Of a DNA stretch of 64,000 nucleotides, positions 8,240-14,996 are shown piece after piece. Location of the stretch: contig JACRMM010000044.1 of assembly GCA_016214985.1 (NCBI GenBank), positions 1 through 64,000 on the forward strand, read 5' to 3'. A program made the translations under genes and the position numbers. The notes beneath the pieces are model-generated. The model worked only from the letters and a program-made list of their open reading frames with translations. It did not search any database and had not been told where the DNA came from. The stretch comes from Deltaproteobacteria bacterium. GTDB taxonomy: Bacteria; Desulfobacterota; Deferrisomatia; Deferrisomatales; JACRMM01. The stretch's first letter is position 1. The number at the start of each line of letters is the position of its first letter.

Positions 8240-9892
8240 ATGTCCCTCGACACCCCCCTTACCGATGCGGACCGGGCAAACTACAACTTCATCACCAAGG
8301 AGTCGGTCGAGTACCTGGTTAACCGCTACAACAAGGTAAACCGGTGGGTCATTGCCGATATGACCCGCCGCACGGCCTACCGCTACCCGGATAAGCCCGC
8401 CGTCGTCTTCCGGGACACGACATTGACGTACGCCCAGTTGGAGGGGGCGTGCAATCGTGTGGCAAACGCACTCGTCGATCTTGGTGTCCAGAAGTACGAC
8501 CGCGTGGCCATTCTGGCCCACAACACGATCGATCACGTCCTCACCTGGTTCGGCTGCTGCAAAGCCGGAGCCGTGTACCTCGGCCTGAACTACATGCTGC
8601 GCGGCAAGGATATCGCCTATTGTATCAACCACTCCGAGAGCAATGTCTTCATTGTGGAGGATGCCCTCTACGATCTGGTGAAGGATGTTCTCGACGAGAT
8701 GCCTTCCGTGAAGGCGTGGATCTGGTCCAGGCAGGGCGCACGAACCGAGGCCGCGAGCGACAGGTTTCGCGACTTCGAAACCTGGTACCAGGGGTACCCG
8801 GAAAACGAACTTGAGACGCTCCTACGGATCGAAGACCCCGTTCAGATGTCCTACACGAGCGGCACCGAATCGCTGCCGAAGGGGGTCATCCTCTCCAATC
8901 AGGCTCTCCTCTCCCAATACATGAGCTGCATCGTCGATGGGCAGTACAGCGAAGAGGACGTCCAAGTGAACGCGCTGCCCCTCTACCACTGCGCGCAGCG
9001 CGACGTCTTCATGACCCCCCTCTTCTGGTTGGGTGGAACCAACATCCTGATCGGGCCTGAGGTGGGTCAGATCCTGAAGAGCATCGCCCACCATAAGGCG
9101 ACGATGTTCTTCGCCCCGCCCACGGTCTGGATCGGCATGCTCCGGCACCCGGACTTCGCCGCCTACGATCTGACGAGCCTCAGGAAGTGCTACTACGGCG
9201 CTTCGATCATGCCCGTCGAAATTCTGAAGGAACTCCTGGAAAAGCTCCCTGCCGCGGCGGTCTGGAACCTGTACGGCCAGACGGAACTTGCGCCGCTCCA
9301 CACGGTTCTGAAGGCCAAGGACGCAATGCGCAAGCTCGGTTCGGCAGGGATGGCGGGCATCAATATGGAAACGAGGCTTGAGGACGCAAACCTTCAAGCG
9401 ATCTGCCGGCCCGGCGCTCCCGGGGAGATCTGCGGCAAGGGGCCCCACGCTCTGACGATGTACTTCAAGGACCCTGACAAGACCGAAGAGGCGATGAAGG
9501 GGGGCTGGTTCCACTCAGGCGATGTGGGAATCATGGACGAGGACCGCTACATCACGGTCGCCGACCGTAAGAAGGACATGGTGAAGACGGGTGGCGAGAA
9601 CGTCTCCACGCGGGAGGTCGAGGAGGCGATCTACCGGGACCCGCGGGTCCAGGAGGTCGCGGTGATCGGCGTACCGCACCCGAAGTGGATCGAGGCCGTG
9701 ACGGCTATCGTCGTGCCGAAGTCCGGGTGTGCGATGACCGAGCAGGAACTCGTCAAGCTCTGCCAGGAGTACCTCGCCGGGTTCAAGGTCCCAAAGCGCG
9801 TCGTCTTTGTCTCCGCGCTGCCCAAGACGCCCACAGGCAAGATCCTCAAGCGGGACCTGCGCGTCACGTACGGGGCACTGTTCGACGGATAG
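8240..9892 (+). CDS. Acyl-CoA synthetase (AMP-forming ligase)
   Basis: A 550-residue member of the ANL adenylating superfamily. It activates a carboxylic acid with ATP to an acyl-AMP and then to acyl-CoA. The start at 8240 follows AGGAGGT at 8226-8232. Motifs in order: the P-loop YTSGTESLPKGV near residue 215, the aromatic/acid motif NLYGQTEL near 340, GWFHSGDVG near 420, DRKKDMVKTGGENV near 435, and the C-terminal lysine motif PKTPTGKILKRDLR near 535. The P-loop has ES in place of the usual T-G after SGT, a variant of long- or medium-chain ligases. Substrate cannot be read from sequence. The gene stands alone between two long non-coding stretches, so no pathway context is available. Confidence 0.88.
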   Translation: MSLDTPLTDADRANYNFITKESVEYLVNRYNKVNRWVIADMTRRTAYRYPDKPAVVFRDTTLTYAQLEGACNRVANALVDLGVQKYDRVAILAHNTIDHVLTWFGCCKAGAVYLGLNYMLRGKDIAYCINHSESNVFIVEDALYDLVKDVLDEMPSVKAWIWSRQGARTEAASDRFRDFETWYQGYPENELETLLRIEDPVQMSYTSGTESLPKGVILSNQALLSQYMSCIVDGQYSEEDVQVNALPLYHCAQRDVFMTPLFWLGGTNILIGPEVGQILKSIAHHKATMFFAPPTVWIGMLRHPDFAAYDLTSLRKCYYGASIMPVEILKELLEKLPAAAVWNLYGQTELAPLHTVLKAKDAMRKLGSAGMAGINMETRLEDANLQAICRPGAPGEICGKGPHALTMYFKDPDKTEEAMKGGWFHSGDVGIMDEDRYITVADRKKDMVKTGGENVSTREVEEAIYRDPRVQEVAVIGVPHPKWIEAVTAIVVPKSGCAMTEQELVKLCQEYLAGFKVPKRVVFVSALPKTPTGKILKRDLRVTYGALFDG

Positions 9893-9970
9893 GGCTGAAG
9901 CCGGGCAGACTCGTCCCGGTTGTGGACCGGACGCCACAGGACGAGTCTTCCCTTGCAGAAGGCTCGAACG

Positions 9971-10007
9971 AGTCATAGACCCGCGCCTTGGGCAGCGGTC
10001 TATGACT
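9971..10007. repeat. Perfect 11-bp inverted repeat after acyl-CoA synthetase gene
   Basis: AGTCATAGACC at 9971-9981 pairs perfectly with GGTCTATGACT at 9997-10007, around a 15-base loop that can itself close a few G-C pairs. It lies 80 bases after the acyl-CoA synthetase stop. No T-run follows on either strand, so it is not a textbook terminator. It could still end transcription, stabilise mRNA, or be a protein-binding palindrome. Confidence 0.6.
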
Positions 10008-10086
10008 GCGCATCCCACTTGGCCTTTACATTCGACAGACGCGTCAATCTTGGGCGCCGATTAGACCTCGTTGGGGTACGCTGGTA

Positions 10087-10132
10087 GTTTCGTAGGTTCT
10101 TAGGACCGCTGAACCAGGCCGCCCTACGAAAC
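10087..10132. repeat. Perfect 10-bp inverted repeat, long loop
   Basis: GTTTCGTAGG at 10087-10096 and CCTACGAAAC at 10123-10132 are exact inverted copies separated by 26 bases. It is the second such structure in the same spacer. The loop length is more typical of a terminal or recombination-type repeat than of a terminator. Confidence 0.5.
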
Positions 10133-10296
10133 GGTCCCGTTTTCGAAGACCCCTCGTGACCGGACCGAGGCATGTTGGTAATGGTGCGGGTCGGGAACGT
10201 CAGCGAGCAGAGGTGTTGCGGAAGGCTCCGGACGAATTCCTAAAGAACTCTCGCGGACGGTTGAAGAATCGGTCCTTTGGGGGATCGGATGCCGAC

Positions 10297-10710
10297 TCAG
10301 ATGTCCAAGGACCTCAGAAAGTCTGCCACAGACTGGATCGAAACTCCGGCCGTGCGTTCCGGCGTGTTCATGTAAGGACCGAAATGCTTGCGGTCGCCGG
10401 TTAGCAGGTGTGTGGCTCCGGACGAGATCGCGGCAGACAAAATCGGTCGATCCTTTTCCGGAAGCGGGATAGGACAGTCATACGAGGGTGCAGGGGAGTG
10501 TCGCTTGATCATCCGCAGAATCGAGTCGAACCTCGGGAGGCAGTCGGGGAATTTCCTATCAAGGTTTCGACGAGCCTCTTCGACAGCCAGTTCGGAGGTG
10601 ACAAGTTCCCACCCACTCTCTCCAGCCATTTCTATGACGAAGGCCGCCTTTCCTTGAGGATTGTGCGCGGCCGTGAACAACACGTTCGCATCCAGGAAAA
10701 GCCGCATCAC
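10297..10710 (-). CDS. PIN-domain toxin of a toxin-antitoxin pair
   Basis: A 137-residue PIN-fold putative endoribonuclease, the VapC-like toxin type. The acidic residues expected for the metal site are visible: Asp7 in LFLDANVL, Glu44/Glu45 in LAVEEARRNL, Asp87 in PEKDRPIL and Asp106 in LLTGDRKHFG. The length fits the family. Its ATG overlaps the stop codon of the AbrB-type gene by four bases, the usual arrangement in which antitoxin is translated first. By family knowledge the protein cleaves RNA, often tRNA or rRNA, when freed from the antitoxin. The RNA target is unknown here. Confidence 0.82.
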   Translation of the reverse strand: MMRLFLDANVLFTAAHNPQGKAAFVIEMAGESGWELVTSELAVEEARRNLDRKFPDCLPRFDSILRMIKRHSPAPSYDCPIPLPEKDRPILSAAISSGATHLLTGDRKHFGPYMNTPERTAGVSIQSVADFLRSLDI

Positions 10711-10958
10711 CGTGCGCGTGTCAGTTTGGCGGCAAGCCGCTCTCGATCGGCGGGCTCAAGGCGATCTTCCGCATCCCACTCGGCGATCTGTTCGTCGGAG
10801 TACATGTCCACCTCAACGACGGCAGCCGGCCGCAAGACGATCTCACTTTCACGATCGTCCAAGATCAGCACATCTCCGGTCTTGATCCTAAGACGCTTGC
10901 GCACCGAGGCGGGCAACGTGATCTGCCCTCGTCCCGACACGATCAGATGCTCCCGCAT
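10707..10958 (-). CDS. AbrB/MazE-type antitoxin
   Basis: An 83-residue protein. I start it at ATG 10958 because AAGGAGG lies at 10964-10970; the frame is open further upstream but has no ribosome site. Residues 1-45 form a SpoVT/AbrB swapped-hairpin DNA-binding domain (VSGRGQITLPASVRKRLRIKTGDVL), and the C-terminal tail is acidic and probably wraps the toxin. The stop overlaps the toxin start. A near-palindrome lies over the predicted promoter upstream, consistent with autoregulation. Confidence 0.85.
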   Translation of the reverse strand: MREHLIVSGRGQITLPASVRKRLRIKTGDVLILDDRESEIVLRPAAVVEVDMYSDEQIAEWDAEDRLEPADRERLAAKLTRAR

Positions 10959-10989
10959 TCGAACCTCCTTCAGGACCCGTGGAGGTAAG

Positions 10990-11030
10990 TCTACTGCATG
11001 TAGATTATCCGCAATTCTGAAAATCGGCAA
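10990..11030 (-). promoter_or_regulatory. Predicted promoter and operator of the toxin-antitoxin operon
   Basis: On the minus strand TTGCCG (11030-11025) and TAATCT (11007-11002) are separated by 17 bases, a reasonable sigma-70 pair. The inverted repeat TCTAC-TGCAT-GTAGA at 10990-11004 overlaps the -10 side. That is where an AbrB-type antitoxin would bind to repress its own operon. The boxes are by eye only. Confidence 0.4.
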
Positions 11031-11170
11031 GCAGTCGACGACCGTCACGACCGGGTCTCGTTACACATGGACACCATTTTGACGTTCGGACGGTGCACGA
11101 CGCTGGGGCCTCATCCCCTGTCGCCGAAAGCGTCCTTCCTGCTGAGGACTGCCTCGCAACCCGACACCCT

Positions 11171-12556
11171 TCACCGGAGTACGTCGAGAACGGCCCCCGG
11201 CGTGATCACCTCCACGCCTTCACCCGCGTCCAAGGACTTCTTGAGCCACAGAGCCGGAATTACGTTGCGGCCCTTGAGGAACGGGGCTCTTGCAATCCGG
11301 GCGCGCAGCTGTTCCGCCCAGCGTTGTCCCTCAGATTCCTTCTGGGACCACTTCACCTCGCCGATCAGGACGCTCCTCTGGTCCAACGACTCGGCCACCA
11401 CGTCGAACTCTACGGGACCGTCCGCTCCGGCGCCCCACCAGCGTGAGGCCACGCCCCACCGCGTTTCCGCCAGTCTCAGAAACGGCACCGACCGACGGGC
11501 CAAGGTCTCCCAGACGGCTCCAACGTGACTTGCGAAGTCGTCCTTCAGACGGTCCTCCACGGGCTCCATGAGCCCCAGCTCCAGTAGGGAGCGGTTTGGC
11601 TGCAGGAAGCGGAAGTAGAAGGAGAGGAAGGGGTCGCTGAGCCGATACAGCGTGCGCTTCGTCGAACGTTCGTCGTCGCCGAAGGGCGCCTCTCTGCACA
11701 CATAGCCGAGCTCGATGAGGTTGGAGAGCGGCCGCGTGAGGCTCCCCGCCGGCTTCCCCATCCGGCCGGCGATCTCGGAGAGCCGATTGCAGCCCGCGCC
11801 GATGAGCGACAAGAGCGAATATGCTTGACCGGCTGTGCGCAGGTCATCCAAGAGGAGAGTGGCAGGCTCGTCGTGGAGGACCCCGCGTCGATCGAGCACT
11901 AGCTCCCGCACCGCTTCCCCCATCGAACCAAACCCTTGCGCCAGTTCCCAATAACGGGGTACGCCACCCCATATGGCGTATGCCTCGACGGCCGCTTGGC
12001 CGGTCACGCCCAGCGCCTCGGCAATCCATCCTGGCCCGAGGGGTTCGACCTTCAAGATCTCCTCGGCCCGCCCATAGAGAGGGGCTGTCCGGTCCAGCAC
12101 GAGGCCCTGCATCATTCGTTGCGAGGAGCCACAGAGGAGAAAGCTGATCTTCTTCTCCCCGGGGCGGTCGAGATACCGCTGGAGCAGGCTCGGCAGCTCC
12201 GGGGACGTACCCACGAGGTAGGGGAACTCGTCGAGCAGAACGTTCAGGGGCCTGTCGAGGCGGGCTTCGAGCGTGGAGAGCAAGGCGTCCCACGAGCCGT
12301 ATCGGGCCGCGGCGAACTCGGGAAGGATCCGTCCGGCCTCGACCGCCAGGGCGTCGATCTGGAGAGGGGCGTCGCGTTGGTCGGCCAAGAAATACAGTGC
12401 GTGGTCTCCGGCGACCCGCTGGATGAGCGTCGACTTTCCACAGCGGCGGCGTCCATAGAGGACGGCGAGACGGCCGCCCTTCCCACCGAGGAAACGCCGC
12501 AGTCGCCGCTGCTCTTCGTCGCGATTCAGGAACGGGAGCTTCATGGCGACAAGCAT
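11171..12556 (-). CDS. AAA-type ATPase with C-terminal DUF234 nuclease-like domain
   Basis: 461 residues. The N-terminal ATPase starts with FLNRDEEQRRLRRFL. Its Walker A is YGRRRCGKSTL (about residue 38), its Walker B LLDEFPYLV (about 110), and a sensor-like stretch LLCGSSQRMM follows. The middle holds a winged-helix-like segment (NRLSEIAGRMGKPAGSLTR). The C-terminus (EFDVVAES, then LIGEVKWS) is a DUF234 domain with the D-x(n)-E-V-K pattern of PD-(D/E)XK nucleases. This architecture is the archaeal-type ATPase family, found in scattered accessory regions with an unproven role in defence or mobile DNA. An alternative start is ATG 12544. It stands alone beside a toxin-antitoxin pair, consistent with an acquired region. 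Confidence 0.85.
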   Translation of the reverse strand: MLVAMKLPFLNRDEEQRRLRRFLGGKGGRLAVLYGRRRCGKSTLIQRVAGDHALYFLADQRDAPLQIDALAVEAGRILPEFAAARYGSWDALLSTLEARLDRPLNVLLDEFPYLVGTSPELPSLLQRYLDRPGEKKISFLLCGSSQRMMQGLVLDRTAPLYGRAEEILKVEPLGPGWIAEALGVTGQAAVEAYAIWGGVPRYWELAQGFGSMGEAVRELVLDRRGVLHDEPATLLLDDLRTAGQAYSLLSLIGAGCNRLSEIAGRMGKPAGSLTRPLSNLIELGYVCREAPFGDDERSTKRTLYRLSDPFLSFYFRFLQPNRSLLELGLMEPVEDRLKDDFASHVGAVWETLARRSVPFLRLAETRWGVASRWWGAGADGPVEFDVVAESLDQRSVLIGEVKWSQKESEGQRWAEQLRARIARAPFLKGRNVIPALWLKKSLDAGEGVEVITPGAVLDVLR

Positions 12557-13002
12557 GTCTCAGGAGCATCATGTTTGTAAAGCATATTCTCCTCTGGCCG
12601 CTCGTCCCAACTCTCCCGCTCAACGGATCTACTCTTGTCTCCAACTGCTTCTACCTGGTCTTGGAGCGCGCCGGAAGACGCGTCCTAGATCGCCTTTGCT
12701 ATTCGGCACTCTCAGTTGCTTCTTTCAAACGCCGCATCCGAGCAGTCTCGTATACTTGCCTCAAGAATCAGCGCCAAGAGAGCCCTACCGATCAAGGCTT
12801 AGGAGGCTCATCGCTGGAATGACCGTGTAAGGACATCTTGGAGGAGAGAGACTCGGTGGGTGGTTCGTCACCCCCTGCCTCTTCCCTCTCACCCGGTCAT
12901 TCCCCGGATGAACCTCTTTTTGCCGTGTGCCTTCGACCGAGAACGAGTATCGTTTGGAACGGCTGGGCAGGGGACTGGCCTCGAGACGAGAGGGGGAACG
13001 CC
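12557..13002. other. 446-bp spacer with no gene seen
   Basis: This lies between the divergent DUF234 ATPase and the small membrane signalling protein. Bases 12560-12830 are less GC-rich than most of the window. No reading frame there has a ribosome site or a recognisable motif. It presumably holds both promoters, but I cannot identify them. Confidence 0.4.
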
Positions 13003-13545
13003 ATGGGGATGGCTGTCCTGGTCGGCGCGTCCGCCGCGCTTCAGTTCGCGGCGGGCGTGCTGGCTCTTCGACTGATCCGTGTCACCGGGGCCACGAATTC
13101 GTGGGCGCTGATCGCCTGCGGGCTCTGGGGCATGGCTGCGCGCCGCGGCCTGAGCCTCATGCACGTCCTCCAGCCCGCCCACCAGCTCGCCCTCGATCTC
13201 GGGTTTGAGGTGCTCGGCCTCGTGACCTCGGCCGCCATGCTCGCCGGGGTCCTGCTCATCGGCCCCCTCTTCCGGGGGCTCCGGACCGCTCGGGAGCGGG
13301 CGGAGCAGGTCGCCCGCGAAAAGGAGGAGCTGGCGGTCGGGCTCGAACAGGCGATGGCGAGCCTCAAGATCCTCTCCGGGATCCTCCCGATCTGTGCATC
13401 GTGCAAGAGCATCCGGGACGAGCAGGGCCGCTGGAACCCGATCGAGACGTACGTGAGGGATCGGACCGACGCCGAGTTCACCCACGGCCTGTGCCCCGAG
13501 TGCCGCGTCCGCCTGTACCCGGGGCTCGGTCGTCGCGAGCCGTAG
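13003..13545 (+). CDS. Small membrane protein with CASCK...CPEC signalling-type tail
   Basis: 180 residues, start ATG 13003 after GAGGGGG. It has three hydrophobic segments in the first 90 residues, then a short coiled coil (TARERAEQVAREKEELAVGLEQA). The C-terminal block LSGILPICASCKSIRDEQGRWNPIETYVRDR...FTHGLCPECRVRLYP is a recurring tail found at the end of many deltaproteobacterial sensor and response-regulator proteins. The two CXXC pairs probably bind a metal, likely zinc. Here it is attached only to a membrane region, so it may be a minimal sensor. Its partner is not obvious from neighbours. Confidence 0.65.
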   Translation: MGMAVLVGASAALQFAAGVLALRLIRVTGATNSWALIACGLWGMAARRGLSLMHVLQPAHQLALDLGFEVLGLVTSAAMLAGVLLIGPLFRGLRTARERAEQVAREKEELAVGLEQAMASLKILSGILPICASCKSIRDEQGRWNPIETYVRDRTDAEFTHGLCPECRVRLYPGLGRREP

Positions 13546-13553
13546 GGAGCCCC

Positions 13554-14231
13554 TCACCGCTCCAGCAGGCGGCGGAGGGGCGGCACCAGGTTCTTGGCCA
13601 CGATCCGGTGCCCCGCCGCGTTGGGGTGCATCCCGTCCTGCAACGTCAGTTCGGCCCGCCCCGCCACGCCCTCCAGCAGGAACGGGACGAACGCCACCTT
13701 GAGCTCGTTCGCAACCCTCGGGTACACGGCCTCGAACTGGCGCACGTAGAGGGGCCCGTAGCTCGGGGGGAGCCGCATGCCCAGGAGCAGCACCTTTGCC
13801 CCGGCGGCACGCGCCTTCTCGACCACCTCCCGAAGGTTCTCTTCCAGCTGCGTGACCGGCTGTCCCCTCAGACCATCGTTCGCCCCGAGCTCCACGACCA
13901 CGGCGTCGGGGTGCTGGGTCAGGAGCCAGTCGAGCCGGCGCAGCCCCCCGGCCGAGGTGTCGCCGCTCACCCCGGCGTTGATCACCCGGATCGGGATTCC
14001 ATCCTCGGCCAACCGCTCTCCGAGCAGCGCGGGGAACGCCTGTGCCTCCGGGAGGTCGTAGCCGGCCGTGAGGCTGTCGCCCAGGAAGGCCACGACCGGC
14101 CCCTGGGGCGTCGTCCGCGCGGCGCGCGGGGAGCCGGCTTGCCCGGACGGGGGCTCCGGCGTAGCCTGCTGGCACGCGGCCAAGGCGGCGGCGACGAAGA
14201 GGGTGGCGATGGCGCGGACGCGGTGGCGCAT
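13554..14231 (-). CDS. tesA: TesA-type arylesterase/lysophospholipase (GDSL lipoprotein)
   Basis: 225 residues. The frame stays open far upstream, but the start at ATG 14231 gives a proper lipoprotein signal (MRHRVRAIATLFVAAALAAC, Cys20 acylated). SGNH hydrolase blocks: FLGDSLTAGYDL (catalytic Ser), INAGVSGDTSAGG (Gly), VVVELGANDGLRG (Asn), and DGMHPNAAGH (Asp/His). Family members hydrolyse thioesters, aryl esters and lysophospholipids in the periplasm. It is divergent from the ybbA-ybbP genes. The same tesA/ybbA/ybbP arrangement occurs in E. coli and supports both assignments. Confidence 0.9.
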   Translation of the reverse strand: MRHRVRAIATLFVAAALAACQQATPEPPSGQAGSPRAARTTPQGPVVAFLGDSLTAGYDLPEAQAFPALLGERLAEDGIPIRVINAGVSGDTSAGGLRRLDWLLTQHPDAVVVELGANDGLRGQPVTQLEENLREVVEKARAAGAKVLLLGMRLPPSYGPLYVRQFEAVYPRVANELKVAFVPFLLEGVAGRAELTLQDGMHPNAAGHRIVAKNLVPPLRRLLER

Positions 14232-14294
14232 GGAGGACTCTCGAAGCCGGGGGGATGGGCCGAGGTCCGAGGATAACACGGGACCGGGGGGACC

Positions 14295-14996
14295 GTGAGC
14301 GTTCCTCCGGCGATCGAGCTCCGGGGTCTGACCAAGCGACTCCCGTCGGGGGGACGGCTCCTGACGATCCTGGACCGGATCGACCTGACGGTCGCCGCGG
14401 GGGAGTTCGTGGCGGTGCTGGGGCCCTCCGGGAGCGGCAAGTCCACCCTGCTCGCCTTGATGGCCGGCCTCGACCGGCCGACCGAGGGCGAGGTCCTCCT
14501 GGACGGGGAGCCCATCCAGGACCTGTCGGAGGACGCGCTGGCGCAGCTTCGGCGCCGCCGGATCGGTTTTGTGTTCCAGTCCTTCCAGCTCCTGGGAAAT
14601 CTCACGGCCCGGGAGAACGTACTCCTGCCGCTGGAGCTCGCGGGCCGCCCGGACGCCGGGCACCGGGCCGGGGAGCTTCTGGGCAAGGTGGGGCTGGCGG
14701 AGCGGGGCCACCACTACCCGTCGCAGCTCTCGGGGGGCGAGCAGCAGCGGGTGGCCCTGGCCCGGGCCTTTGCGGCCGACCCTGCCCTTCTCCTGGCGGA
14801 CGAGCCCACGGGCAACCTCGACAGCGCGACCGGCGAGCGCGTGTTGGGGCTCCTCGCAGATCTCCGAATGCGCCTGGGCACCACGGTTGTGCTCGTCACC
14901 CACAGTCCCTCCGTGGCGGGCCTCGCGGGCCGGCGCATCGAGCTGCGCGACGGGAGGGTCGAGCGCGACGAGCGGCAGTCCGAGGCGCCGGCGTGA
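14295..14996 (+). CDS. ybbA: YbbA-type ABC transporter ATPase
   Basis: 233 residues with a GTG start. All ABC signature elements are present: Walker A GPSGSGKST (about residue 42), Q-loop QSFQLLG, signature LSGGEQQRVALARA, Walker B LLLADEPTGNLD and switch histidine THSPS. It belongs to the LolD/MacB-like MacEL family that partners FtsX-type permeases. Its TGA overlaps the GTG start of the permease by four bases (GTGA), so the two are translationally coupled. Likely role: energising lipoprotein or envelope-related extrusion together with YbbP, by homology. Confidence 0.92.
   Translation: MSVPPAIELRGLTKRLPSGGRLLTILDRIDLTVAAGEFVAVLGPSGSGKSTLLALMAGLDRPTEGEVLLDGEPIQDLSEDALAQLRRRRIGFVFQSFQLLGNLTARENVLLPLELAGRPDAGHRAGELLGKVGLAERGHHYPSQLSGGEQQRVALARAFAADPALLLADEPTGNLDSATGERVLGLLADLRMRLGTTVVLVTHSPSVAGLAGRRIELRDGRVERDERQSEAPA

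Larger units (their letters stand above)
9893..10296. other. 404-bp spacer with two inverted repeats
   Basis: No credible gene. The spacer lies between the convergent acyl-CoA synthetase and PIN toxin genes and contains two independent perfect inverted repeats (9971-10007 and 10087-10132), listed separately. Neither is followed by a clear T-tract. Confidence 0.5.

Noticed and set aside
14255-14992. N-terminal extension of ybbP over ybbA in the same open frame
   Set aside because: The overlapping ybbA protein has all ABC motifs, and the GTGA overlap sets the ybbP start at 14993.
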